From Deinococcus hopiensis KR-140 (GTDB lineage Bacteria; Deinococcota; Deinococci; Deinococcales; Deinococcaceae): a stretch of DNA of 64,000 nt. Where the stretch lies: the NCBI RefSeq assembly GCF_900176165.1, contig NZ_FWWU01000009.1:1862501-1926500 (forward strand), read 5' to 3'. The notes beneath the pieces are model-generated. The model had not been told where the DNA came from and searched no databases. It was given only the letters and a program-made list of their open reading frames with translations. A program made the translations under genes and the position numbers. Below are positions 54,573-62,892 of the stretch, piece by piece. The stretch's first letter is position 1; the number at the start of each line of letters is the position of its first letter.

Positions 54573-56029
54573 ACGATGTGACCCACCCGGGACTCCAGCG
54601 CCGCCCCCAGGCACATCGGGCAGGGTTCCAACGTCACGACGAGGGTGCAAGCTGTGAGATACGGGGTACCGAGGACAGCGGCAGCCTCCCGAAGCGCCGC
54701 GAGTTCGGCGTGCCGAGTCATATCCCCGCACCCGCGGCTGGTGTTGCGGCCCCGCCCGATTACCTCGCCCCTGGGGCCGAGGACCACCGCGCCTACGGGC
54801 ACCTCGCTGAGTGCGGCGGCCTCATGGGCCAGGGCCAGGGCCTGGCCCATCGCGGCGTGCAGGGGGTCTTCGGGCACGCCCGCCACCTCGCGCGCGCCCT
54901 CCGCCCACAGGGGAGGATTCAGGCCCACCCACTGCACCGCGTCACCATGGGCGAGCAGGGGCAGGCGGTCCCGTTCCTCCCGGGGGATTTTGGCGTCGGT
55001 CAGCACGTCGCTGAGCTTGCGGGTGCCACCGGGGAGGCGCACCCGGTCTCCCGGTTGCCGGGCACGGAGGGTCCACCCGTCCGGAAGGGAAAAGTCGGGC
55101 GTGGGCCAACGCTGGGCGTGGAGGTGCAACCTTCCCCCTGAGGCCGTCACGTGCCGCGCCCCGGGCAAGGTAACGTGCGCCGTTTTCCCCGCCCCGAGCG
55201 CCCCCGCCAACCGCTCGACATGTTCTGTGTGGTAGGGCACCTTCGCCTCCCCCAGCACCTGGGCGACGGACCGACGCAAGACGGCGCTCGGCTGTCCCCC
55301 GCGCGGAACGTGGGCCGTCAGACGCGAGGCGAGCGCGCTCAGGGCCTCATCGTCTTCGCGCGCGAGGGCGGCGAGGCGGACGAGCGAGGCCTCCAAGCCC
55401 GGATACCGCGCACGCAGCACGGGTATCACCGCCGTTCGCAGCCAGGCCCGCGTCTGGGCTGGATCGGCGTTGGTGGGGTCCTCGCGCCAGTCGTGACCGA
55501 GGGCGCGCAGGAAGGCTTCGATCTCCGAGCGGGGTACAGCCAACCAGGGGCGGTGAACGCGGCCCCGGGTAGGCGGAATACCGCTCAGGACCGCCTCACC
55601 GCGCAGCAATTCCATCAGGACAGTCTCGGCCTGATCGCGCCCCGTATGCGCAGTGAGGATGGCTGAGGCCTCATGCCCCTTTGCCATGCGTCCCAGAAAC
55701 TCATAGCGCACGCGCCGGGCGGCGTCCTCCAGATTCCAGCCACGACGAGCGGCGACGGCGGCCACATCCACGCGTGTGGACTCGAAAGGGACCCCCAGCC
55801 GAGCGGCGAGCGCCTCCACCCAAACCGCGTCCTCCCCAGATTCAGGGCGCAGGGCATGGTCCAGATGGGCCACCACGGGTTTGACGTCTGCCAGGAGCAG
55901 TGCGCGCAGCAGGGCCACACTGTCCGCACCGCCCGACACGCCCACCACCACCCGCTGCCCCAGATAGGCGGCGAGGGGCAAGAGCAGCGCCGGGGGCCGG
56001 GAGTCCGTGGGAACGCGCACGGGCCGCAT
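54416..56029 (-). CDS. tilS-tadA: Fused tRNA-Ile lysidine synthetase (TilS) and tRNA adenosine deaminase (TadA)
   Basis: One polypeptide of 537 residues. Residues 1-390 are TilS: the PP-loop SGGADS (32-37), LDHALRPESGEDA, HTGRDQAETVLMELLRGE, and a C-terminal domain with PGDRVRLPGGTRKLSDVLTD. TilS makes lysidine at C34 of the AUA-reading tRNA-Ile. Residues 394-537 are TadA: the zinc/catalytic HAE motif (His440, Glu442) and PCPMC (Cys470, Cys473). TadA converts A34 to inosine in tRNA-Arg. Both active sites look intact. The open frame upstream to 57022 is spurious; the ATG at 56029 begins the TilS fold. Confidence 0.95.
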   Translation of the reverse strand: MRPVRVPTDSRPPALLLPLAAYLGQRVVVGVSGGADSVALLRALLLADVKPVVAHLDHALRPESGEDAVWVEALAARLGVPFESTRVDVAAVAARRGWNLEDAARRVRYEFLGRMAKGHEASAILTAHTGRDQAETVLMELLRGEAVLSGIPPTRGRVHRPWLAVPRSEIEAFLRALGHDWREDPTNADPAQTRAWLRTAVIPVLRARYPGLEASLVRLAALAREDDEALSALASRLTAHVPRGGQPSAVLRRSVAQVLGEAKVPYHTEHVERLAGALGAGKTAHVTLPGARHVTASGGRLHLHAQRWPTPDFSLPDGWTLRARQPGDRVRLPGGTRKLSDVLTDAKIPREERDRLPLLAHGDAVQWVGLNPPLWAEGAREVAGVPEDPLHAAMGQALALAHEAAALSEVPVGAVVLGPRGEVIGRGRNTSRGCGDMTRHAELAALREAAAVLGTPYLTACTLVVTLEPCPMCLGAALESRVGHIVYGASNPKAGALGGVTDLLASSWGHVPTVQGGVRAAEAARLLRRAFRALRER

Positions 56030-56043
56030 TGTAGAGGCCGCCG

Positions 56044-56049
56044 TAGAAT
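56044..56049 (+). promoter_or_regulatory. Leaderless -10 element (TAGAAT) for the peroxiredoxin
   Basis: TAGAAT ends 7 bases before the ATG at 56057, in the short divergent space next to tilS-tadA. Confidence 0.55.
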
Positions 56050-56056
56050 GGGCGGC

Positions 56057-56515
56057 ATGACTCCCCGCGTCGGTGAACCCGCCCCCGACTTCGACACACG
56101 CAGCGACGATGGCCGCCCCCTGCGCCTCTCGGACCTGCGCGGGCGCTGGGTGGTGTTGTACTTCTACCCGCGCGCCAGCACGCCCGGCTGCTCGCTGGAA
56201 GCCCAGCGCTTCGAGGCGGCCCTCCCTGAGTTTGAGCGCCTGAACGCGGCCGTGATCGGCGTAAGCACCGACACCGAGGCGCGGCAGGCCAAGTTCCGCG
56301 ACAGCTGCGGGCTGACCTTCCCCATGCTTCCCGATGGAGACCGCGCCGTGGCCAAAGCGTATGGCGTGATGGGCGGTCTGGGCGGTCTGCTGGGCATGGC
56401 CGCTCGGCAGACTTTCCTGGTCGACCCCCAGGGCAACGTGGCGTGGCACTGGAGCAACGTCAACCCTGCCACGCACGCAGCCGACGTACTGCGCTGGCTG
56501 AGGCAGAGCGCGTAG
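56057..56515 (+). CDS. Peroxiredoxin, Bcp/PrxQ type
   Basis: Thiol peroxidase of 152 residues. The motif YPRASTPGCSLEAQRFE carries the peroxidatic cysteine (Cys45). The usual PrxQ resolving cysteine five residues later is replaced by Arg; another cysteine occurs in FRDSCGLTFP (Cys80). It therefore may work as a 1-Cys enzyme or use an atypical partner cysteine. Other family motifs are GVSTDTEARQAKFRD and RQTFLVDPQGNVAWHW. ATG at 56048 is an alternative start, but the -10 favours 56057. Confidence 0.9.
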   Translation: MTPRVGEPAPDFDTRSDDGRPLRLSDLRGRWVVLYFYPRASTPGCSLEAQRFEAALPEFERLNAAVIGVSTDTEARQAKFRDSCGLTFPMLPDGDRAVAKAYGVMGGLGGLLGMAARQTFLVDPQGNVAWHWSNVNPATHAADVLRWLRQSA

Positions 56516-56583
56516 GGCAAACTCCGGTACGGCGGAGGTAGACGAGAACGGCAAGACGGCGTTTACCCCGCGGCCGTTGGAGC

Positions 56584-57050
56584 CGGACAGGTCCGGGGCA
56601 GGCTTACCCAGCATGGCAGGGGCAGGTGGAAACGGGTGGTGGCGGGCGTCCTCAGCGCCAACGGTAAATTCAGCGTAAATCTGCCCGTTACCGTGGCCGG
56701 CGCCGCTGTGGCTGTGGGCGCACCCCTCGGCGCCACGGGCCCTCTCCTTCCCGGGTGTACCCGTACGGGTGAGATCAAGGCCAGGGACCGGACGGTTGGG
56801 AGCGCGGACCCCGGCGCGGACGGAGACATCCAGCCGGCGCGTGTGACCGGCGGCACGTCGGCCACCGGACGGCCCACCTCCGTGAACTGTCCCCTGACCG
56901 GTACGGGCACACCGGTCTGCAAGGACACGTTGAATGACGACGCCCAACATGAACGGCACGCTGGGCGCAGGTTGGAACGGGGGAACAGCCAAGGTTACCG
57001 CCACCGGCGGGACCCTTCCCACGGACAGGTGGGACTTTTTGTCCGCGTGA
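56584..57050 (+). pseudogene. Decayed lipoprotein of the GxVxxWGG/GWN family
   Basis: Fragments in order on the plus strand: GQVRGRLTQHGRGRW, VAGVLSANGKFSVNLPVTVA, LPGCTRTGEIKARDRTVGSA, RPTSVNCPLTGTGTPVC. After a frameshift near 56930 come NMNGTLGAGWNGGTAKVTAT and LPTDRWDFLSA, stopping at 57048-57050. The order (VxGxL, SANGxFSVNLP, GC, RPxxLxGxVxC, GWN, final W) matches the lipoproteins at 18126 and 18910. Signal peptide and start are missing. It occupies most of the gap 56516-57133. Confidence 0.6.
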
Positions 57051-57084
57051 ACGGGCGGCTTGAGCCTCCGCGCTGAAATCCATA

Positions 57085-57124
57085 AGGAAAGCTCCTGCCC
57101 ACAGCACAGGGCAGGAGCTTTCCT
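57085..57124 (-). terminator. Hairpin terminator after the aminotransferase
   Basis: AGGAAAGCTCCTGCCC and its reverse complement form a perfect 16-bp stem with an 8-base loop, 10 bases after the stop at 57134 and followed by TTAT on the minus strand. Confidence 0.8.
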
Positions 57125-57133
57125 GCGAGGGCC

Positions 57134-58495
57134 TTACTGCAGTTCCGCCAGCGCTTCCCGCATAATTCCCAGCCCAGTCTGTGCGTCCTCGCGGGTCAGG
57201 ATCAGGGGGGGACTGATGCGGATCACGGCCTCGCCGCAGTCGAGATTCAGCAGGCCCTTTTCAAACATCGCCATGCTGGCGGTGTCGCGCAACTTGCCGT
57301 CGGGGCGACCGTCCGGCTTCACGAACTCCAAGCCGATAAACAGGCCCTCGCCGCGCACGTCGCCCAGGAAGGGGAACTCAGCCTGCATTTTCTTCAGTTC
57401 GGCCATGATGAAGCCGCCTACTGCCGAGGCATTCTCCATCAGGCTCTCGCCACAGCCGGGGTGCTTTTCCACACCTTCGAGCAGGTCCAGCGTGGCGTGG
57501 GCCGCCGCCGCCGCCACCGGGTTGCCGCCGAAAGTGGAGCCGTGCGAGCCCACGGACCACGTCATGACCGACTCTTTGGCGAGCATCGCCGAAATGGGCA
57601 AGCCCGAGGCGATGCCCTTGGCCAGCGTGATGATGTCGGGCTGCACGTCAAAGTGCTGGAAGCTGAACATCTTGCCGCTGCGGCCCATACCCGCCTGCAC
57701 CTCGTCGAAAATCAGCATGATGCCGTACTTGTCACACAGTGCACGCAGCGCGGGCAGGAAGTCAGCGGGTGGCACGATGTATCCACCCTCACCCTGCATC
57801 GGCTCGATGATGATGGCGGCCACCTCGTCCGAGGGGATGACCGTCTGGAACAGGTTTTCAATGTGGTCGATAACAGCCTGCCCGCAGGTTTCGGGCGTGC
57901 TGCCCAGCGGCGGACGGAAGGGGTTGGGGTAGGGCACGTGCGAGACATTGGGCAGCAACGGGCCGAAGCCGCGCTTGTACTTCGTCTTGGAGCCCGTCAG
58001 CGTGATGGCCCCGTAGGTCCGCCCGTGGAACGAACCGAGGGTGGAGATGATGTGCGTACGCCCAGTGTGGTTGCGCGCGAGCTTGACAGCGGCCTCGACG
58101 GCTTCCGCGCCTGAGTTGCCGAAGAAGACGCGCCACTTTTCGCCCGGCTTTTCGACGTGCTTGACGAGGCGCTCGGCGAGGCTGGTGGTGATTTCCTGCG
58201 GGTAGTCGGTCAGGCAGACGTGGGCGAACTTGGTGATCTGCTCCTGCACGGCCTTCACGACGTGTGGGTGCGAGTGTCCGGTGGTGCTGACCGCAATGCC
58301 CGCAAAGAAGTCCAGCATGGTGTTGCCGTCCACATCGGTCAGCCACACACCCTCGCCGTGGTCCGGCACGAAGGGGTAGGGCCGCATGTACGAGGTGGAG
58401 AGGTGCTTGGAATCGCGCTCCATGATGGCCTGGGTCTTGGGGCCGGGGAGGGCGGTGCGGAGGAGGGGCTGGCGGGGTTTGGGAAGGGTGGTCAT
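57134..58495 (-). CDS. Class III aminotransferase (acetylornithine/GABA aminotransferase family)
   Basis: PLP enzyme of 453 residues. Landmarks are FFGNSGAEAVEAAVKLARNH (phosphate loop), GSFHGRTYGAITLTGSK, IIEPMQGEGGY (229-239), IFDEVQAGMGRSGK (Asp264) and the Schiff-base Lys293 in ITLAKGIASGLPIS. It belongs with the acetylornithine/4-aminobutyrate aminotransferases. Adjacency to lysine 2,3-aminomutase on the same strand and to an Lrp regulator suggests a lysine- or beta-lysine-related substrate (inference). The ATG follows AGGAG at 6 bases. It is 195 bases from kamA with a repeat element between. Confidence 0.9.
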   Translation of the reverse strand: MTTLPKPRQPLLRTALPGPKTQAIMERDSKHLSTSYMRPYPFVPDHGEGVWLTDVDGNTMLDFFAGIAVSTTGHSHPHVVKAVQEQITKFAHVCLTDYPQEITTSLAERLVKHVEKPGEKWRVFFGNSGAEAVEAAVKLARNHTGRTHIISTLGSFHGRTYGAITLTGSKTKYKRGFGPLLPNVSHVPYPNPFRPPLGSTPETCGQAVIDHIENLFQTVIPSDEVAAIIIEPMQGEGGYIVPPADFLPALRALCDKYGIMLIFDEVQAGMGRSGKMFSFQHFDVQPDIITLAKGIASGLPISAMLAKESVMTWSVGSHGSTFGGNPVAAAAAHATLDLLEGVEKHPGCGESLMENASAVGGFIMAELKKMQAEFPFLGDVRGEGLFIGLEFVKPDGRPDGKLRDTASMAMFEKGLLNLDCGEAVIRISPPLILTREDAQTGLGIMREALAELQ

Positions 58496-58536
58496 GGGGA
58501 CTCCTGTGGGATGTGGGGCGGTGGAGGTGGGAGGCG

Positions 58537-58650
58537 CGGCCCCTCACCCTCTCCCACGGGGGGAGGGGCGCAAAAGAAGCGAGTGCTTAAGCTGTAGGGC
58601 GTTGTTCTCTCCTCTGCCCCGGAGGGAGAGGGCCAGGGTGAGGGGCCGCC
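58537..58650. repeat. Composite inverted-repeat element between kamA and the aminotransferase gene
   Basis: Outer arms CGGCCCCTCACCCT and AGGGTGAGGGGCCG enclose further partial palindromes (CTCTCCCACGGGGGGAG, CTGCCCCGGAGGGAGAG). It resembles the smaller element at 40881-40932. Length and structure are those of a small non-coding mobile or REP-like repeat. Confidence 0.6.
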
Positions 58651-58690
58651 GAGCAACCGTCAATCAACTCAGCTGCCCGGGGCCCTGTGC

Positions 58691-60127
58691 TCAGTCCCCG
58701 CTGACCGGCTGCGGCTCACTCTCCACCGGCTGCGGCACCTGCACCATGCCGTCTGGGGCAGTGTCGGTTATGGGGCTGCCGCCTACGCCGTGCGCCACCC
58801 ACTTGTCCTCGCGGCTGTTCAGGCGGTGCTTCGTCGCGCCGGGACGGTTGCGGCTCTCGCTGAATTCCTTGGGCTCGATAGAGATGCGCTCGCCTTCCAT
58901 CAGGCCGAAGATGCCGCTCTGACCGGGCTCGCGGCGCTCCCACTCCTTGGGCACAGCCATGTCAGGGCCGGTGTAGTCGGTGGGCTCGGAGTACGCAGCG
59001 ATATAGCCCTCGAAGTTGCGGAGGATCAGCTTCTCGGGGCTGTGCGAGAGCACGTAGTTGGGCGCGACGGGAATCTTGCCACCGCCGCCAGGGGCGTCTA
59101 CCACGTAGGTGGGCACCGAGTAGCCCGAGGTGTGCCCACGCAGGCTCTCCATGATCTCCAGGCCCTTGCTCACGGTGGTCCGCAGGTGCCCGGCCCCGTG
59201 GACGAGGTCGCACTGGTAGATGTAGTAGGGCCGCACGCGAATCTTGACGAGTTCGCGGACCAGCTTTTGCATGATCACCGGGTGGTCATTCACGCCGCGC
59301 AGCAGCACGCTCTGATTGCCCAGGGGCACCCCCGCACGGGTCAGGCGGTCGCAGGCCTCGGCAACTTCGGGCGTGATCTCACGGGGATGGTTGACGTGGA
59401 TGTTCATCCAGACGGGGTGGTTCTCCGCCAGCACGTCGCACAGTTCCTGGGTCACGCGCATAGGCATAAAGACGGGCACGCGGGTGCCAATGCGGACGAT
59501 CTCGATGTGCTCGATCTTGCGCAGTTCGGCCAGCAGGCGGCCCAGCACCTTGGGCGCGAGGGTCAGCGGATCTCCGCCCGAGAGCAGCACGTCGCGCACC
59601 TGGGGCGTGTTGCGCAGGTAGTTGAGCTGCGCCTCGTACTCCGCGGGGTTGAAGGTCTCGGTGGGGTCTCCCACGATACGGCTACGCGTGCAGTAACGGC
59701 AGTAAGAAGCGCACTGCGTCGTCACCAGCATCAGCACGCGGTCCGGGTAACGGTGGACCAGGCCGGGCACGGGGCTGTGTTTATCCTCAGCGAGGGAATC
59801 TTCCATCATCGAGGTAAAGGGCGTCAGCTCGTGGTGGGTGGGGATGACCTGACGGCGCACCGGGCAGGTGGGGTCTTCGGGGTCCATCAGCGACGCGAAA
59901 TAAGGCGTGATGTCCAGCCGGAAAATGCCCTCGGCGCTTGCGCCCGCCCGCTCGGAATCGGTCAGGCGGATGACCTCTTCGAGTTCCTCGACGGAGTTGA
60001 TGCGGTTTTTGAGTTGCCACTTCCAGTCGTACCACTGCGCGTCGGGTACGTCCTGCCACTTGGGAGCGCGGTGGTTGCGGGGCAGCATCTGTTGAGACCG
60101 CACGGTGGCCTCGGGATGAATAGGCAT
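58691..60127 (-). CDS. kamA: Lysine 2,3-aminomutase (KamA family radical SAM enzyme)
   Basis: Radical SAM, PLP-dependent enzyme of 478 residues that converts L-lysine to L-beta-lysine. The [4Fe-4S] motif is Cys139, Cys143, Cys146 (CASYCRYC). Further family motifs are VRDVLLSGGDPLTLAPKVLG, RIGTRVPVFMPMR, MNIHVNHPREITPE, RPYYIYQCDLVHGAGH and the PLP-site segment TYVVDAPGGGGKIP. An extra tail of about 80 residues after the core (PKEFSESRNRPGATKHRLNS onward) is Pro/Glu-rich. The ATG follows GGAGGAG; the upstream frame is dismissed. Specificity for lysine rather than glutamate or arginine is by similarity. Confidence 0.92.
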   Translation of the reverse strand: MPIHPEATVRSQQMLPRNHRAPKWQDVPDAQWYDWKWQLKNRINSVEELEEVIRLTDSERAGASAEGIFRLDITPYFASLMDPEDPTCPVRRQVIPTHHELTPFTSMMEDSLAEDKHSPVPGLVHRYPDRVLMLVTTQCASYCRYCTRSRIVGDPTETFNPAEYEAQLNYLRNTPQVRDVLLSGGDPLTLAPKVLGRLLAELRKIEHIEIVRIGTRVPVFMPMRVTQELCDVLAENHPVWMNIHVNHPREITPEVAEACDRLTRAGVPLGNQSVLLRGVNDHPVIMQKLVRELVKIRVRPYYIYQCDLVHGAGHLRTTVSKGLEIMESLRGHTSGYSVPTYVVDAPGGGGKIPVAPNYVLSHSPEKLILRNFEGYIAAYSEPTDYTGPDMAVPKEWERREPGQSGIFGLMEGERISIEPKEFSESRNRPGATKHRLNSREDKWVAHGVGGSPITDTAPDGMVQVPQPVESEPQPVSGD

Positions 60128-60287
60128 GGAGCTCCTCCGGAAAAAGTAAGGATGGGTGAGAACGTGTGAAAACTGTCTTCGCCATTCTCGCTTTTGCCAC
60201 CTTTCGTTTGAATGGCTAGGCAGGTGTCCAAGTGCCACTCTCAGCGCTCAGAAAGTTGCCGTATGCCACTTGTGACCTATCAAACGC

Positions 60288-60293
60288 TAAGAT
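60288..60293 (+). promoter_or_regulatory. Leaderless -10 element (TAAGAT) for the Lrp-type regulator
   Basis: TAAGAT ends 7 bases before the ATG at 60301, in the divergent region shared with kamA, where an Lrp-type protein would be expected to bind. Confidence 0.55.
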
Positions 60294-60300
60294 AGGGGCC

Positions 60301-60762
60301 ATGAAGCAACATGGCGGTAATCTCGACGACCTCGACCACCGGATTCTGGAAGAACTTCAGACCGACTCGCGGCTGAGCATGCGCGAACTGGGCCGCCGCG
60401 TCGGGCTCTCGGCGCCGGCTGTGACCGAGCGGGTGCGGCGGCTGGAGGACGCGGGCGTGATCCTGGGTTACGGCGTGCGCGTGGCCTCCAAGCCGCTGGG
60501 CCGGGCGATCACCGCCTTTATCGGTGTGCAGGACAGCGGGCGCAACGACCCCACGCTGGTGCGGTGGGCCAAAAAGAACGACGGCGTGCTGGAGTGCCAC
60601 TCGGTGACGGGCGACAACTCCTGCATCCTGAAGGTGGCCGTGCCCGACGTGGGTGCGCTGGAAGCCATGCTGGGCGACCTGATCGGGATGGGCTTTACCT
60701 GCGACACGAGCATCGTGCTGAGCACGCCGCTGGAGGGAAAGCTGATGCTGCCGCCCCGCTGA
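60301..60762 (+). CDS. Lrp/AsnC family transcriptional regulator
   Basis: DNA-binding protein of 153 residues. The N-terminal helix-turn-helix (LDHRILEELQTDSRLSMREL, GLSAPAVTERVRRLEDAG) is followed by the RAM ligand-binding domain (FIGVQDSGR, ECHSVTGDNSCILKVAVPD). Members sense amino acids and often control a divergent or nearby gene. It is divergent from kamA with a 173-base intergenic region, so it may regulate lysine use (inference). A hairpin terminator follows. Confidence 0.9.
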   Translation: MKQHGGNLDDLDHRILEELQTDSRLSMRELGRRVGLSAPAVTERVRRLEDAGVILGYGVRVASKPLGRAITAFIGVQDSGRNDPTLVRWAKKNDGVLECHSVTGDNSCILKVAVPDVGALEAMLGDLIGMGFTCDTSIVLSTPLEGKLMLPPR

Positions 60763-60785
60763 GGCACAGGGCAGAGCGGATTTGG

Positions 60786-60842
60786 AAAACCGCGCAGCAG
60801 TGGGCCGGGAACCCGTCCCGGACGCCTCTGCTGCGCGGTTTT
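60786..60842. terminator. Hairpin terminator between the regulator and trpD (convergent)
   Basis: AAAACCGCGCAGCAG and CTGCTGCGCGGTTTT form a 15-bp stem enclosing a second small hairpin. A- and T-runs at both ends suit termination in both directions. Confidence 0.85.
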
Positions 60843-60854
60843 GGCGCTGCGCGC

Positions 60855-61888
60855 TCAGCGCTGTGCGCCCTGCCCCCTCGTGTGCGCCGCGTACCGCCGT
60901 AACAGCTCCCAGCCCGCACCGCTCGCCATGACCTCGCGGGCCTGGGCCACACCCTCGGCGATGCTGCCCACGCGCTCGGCGGTGCGCAGGGCCGCCCCCA
61001 CGTTCAGGGCCACAATGTCGCGCTGAGCGGGGGTGCCGCCTCCGGTGAGAAGGGCGCGGGTGATCTCGGCATTCTCTGCTGGACTTCCCCCCACGATGTC
61101 TGCGCGGTCATGGCGGTCCAGCCCCGCCTCCTCAGGTTGAAGGGTGCGGTCTATGACCTCGCCGCCCCGCAGCCCCGTCACGGTGTTCTCGCCGCAGACG
61201 GTGAACTCGTCGAGGCCGTGGCCGTAAACCACCGTGGCCCCCTTCGCGCCCAGCAGCCGCAGCACCTCGGCCAGCGTGCGCGTCAGCTCAGGCTTGAAGA
61301 CCCCGACGACGAGGTGGGTGGCTCCCGCCGGGTTGGAGAGCGGCCCCAGGATGTTGAACACGGTGCGGGCAGCGAGGTCCGCGCGGACGGGCGCAGCGTG
61401 GCGCAGGGCCGGGTGGTAGTTGCGGGCGAACATGAAGCCGATGCCCAGCGCATTGATGCCGTCGGCCACCACTTGCGGCGGGGCGTCCAGATTCACGCCC
61501 AGCGCTTCGAGCACATCGGCACTTCCGGCGCGACTGCTTGCGGCGCGGTTGCCGTGCTTGGCGACAGGAACGCCCGCCGCCGCCACCACGAAGGCCGTCG
61601 TGGTGCTGATGTTGAAGGTGTGTGCGCCGTCGCCTCCCGTGCCCACCACGTCCAGCAGCACGTCCCTGGGTTCGACGTGGACCCGCACGGCGTTCTCGCG
61701 CATGGCCTGGGCGAATCCGGCAATCTCCTCCGGGGTTTCGCCGCGCACCCGCAGGGCCGCCAGGGCTGCTGCCAAGCGCACACCACTCACGTCGCCCGTC
61801 ATCACCTCACGCATGAAGTTCGCCGCGTCGCTCTGGGTCAGGCGCTCGCCGTTCATCAGCCGGGCGTGCATCATCTGGGAGGTGGCGG

Positions 61889-61892
<4 letters not shown>
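60855..61892 (-). CDS. trpD: Anthranilate phosphoribosyltransferase
   Basis: Protein of 345 residues that joins anthranilate to PRPP in tryptophan synthesis. Signature motifs are DVVGTGGDGAHTFNISTTTA (PRPP/anthranilate site), KHGNRAASSRAGSADVLEAL, FMFARNYHPALRHAAPVR, NILGPLSNPAG and VYGHGLDEFT. The ATG at 61892 overlaps the trpG stop, so the frame's upstream extension is not used and translation is coupled. Last gene of the trp cluster in this window. Confidence 0.97.
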
Positions 61893-62502
<610 letters not shown>

Positions 62503-62506
<4 letters not shown>

Positions 62507-62892
62507 TTGTTCACCTCGTAATTCAGCTGGAGTTCGTCGCCGAGTCGCCCACGAAGCCCCCAGTGGCTGGGCGGGGCTTCCAGCAGCACGATTTCCAGGT
62601 CATCGGGATGCAGGCCACAGGCGCGGATGATTTCACCTTGCAGGGCACGCAAAAAGCAACGCAGGGTTTCGGGACGGCGACCCGCGAACAGGTGGATTTC
62701 CAGAATCGTGTAGCGTCCGCTGCGCTCCGGTGGAAAGACGAAGTCCGCCGCGTCCAGCGGGAAAAAGCGGTGAAACCGCTTGTTCTCAGGCAGGCCGAGC
62801 GCCTCCTGCGCCGCGCGGTGGATGGCGTCCGACAACGCGCTCCGCTGCTCACCGAGGTGCGTCCGCTCGCCGTAGACTTTGACCTGCGCCAT
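62503..62892 (-). CDS. Tautomerase-fold protein without the N-terminal proline
   Basis: Protein of 129 residues that looks like the tautomerase superfamily: beta strand AQVKVYGERTHLGEQRSALS, then an amphipathic helix and KRFHRFFPLDAADFVFP, YTILEIHLFAGRRPETLRCF. The family's catalytic Pro at position 2 is absent here (Met-Ala-Gln), so the usual chemistry is not expected. The gene sits between trpE and trpG with overlapping stop and start codons on both sides, which ties its expression to anthranilate synthase. Function unknown. Confidence 0.75.

Noticed and set aside
56030..57022. N-terminal extension of the TilS-TadA frame
   Set aside because: It is antisense to the peroxiredoxin and to the decayed lipoprotein, and TilS homologues begin at the ATG at 56029.
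60128..60300. Lysine riboswitch upstream of kamA
   Set aside because: The leader is short, with a normal ribosome site directly before the ATG and no complex paired structure visible.
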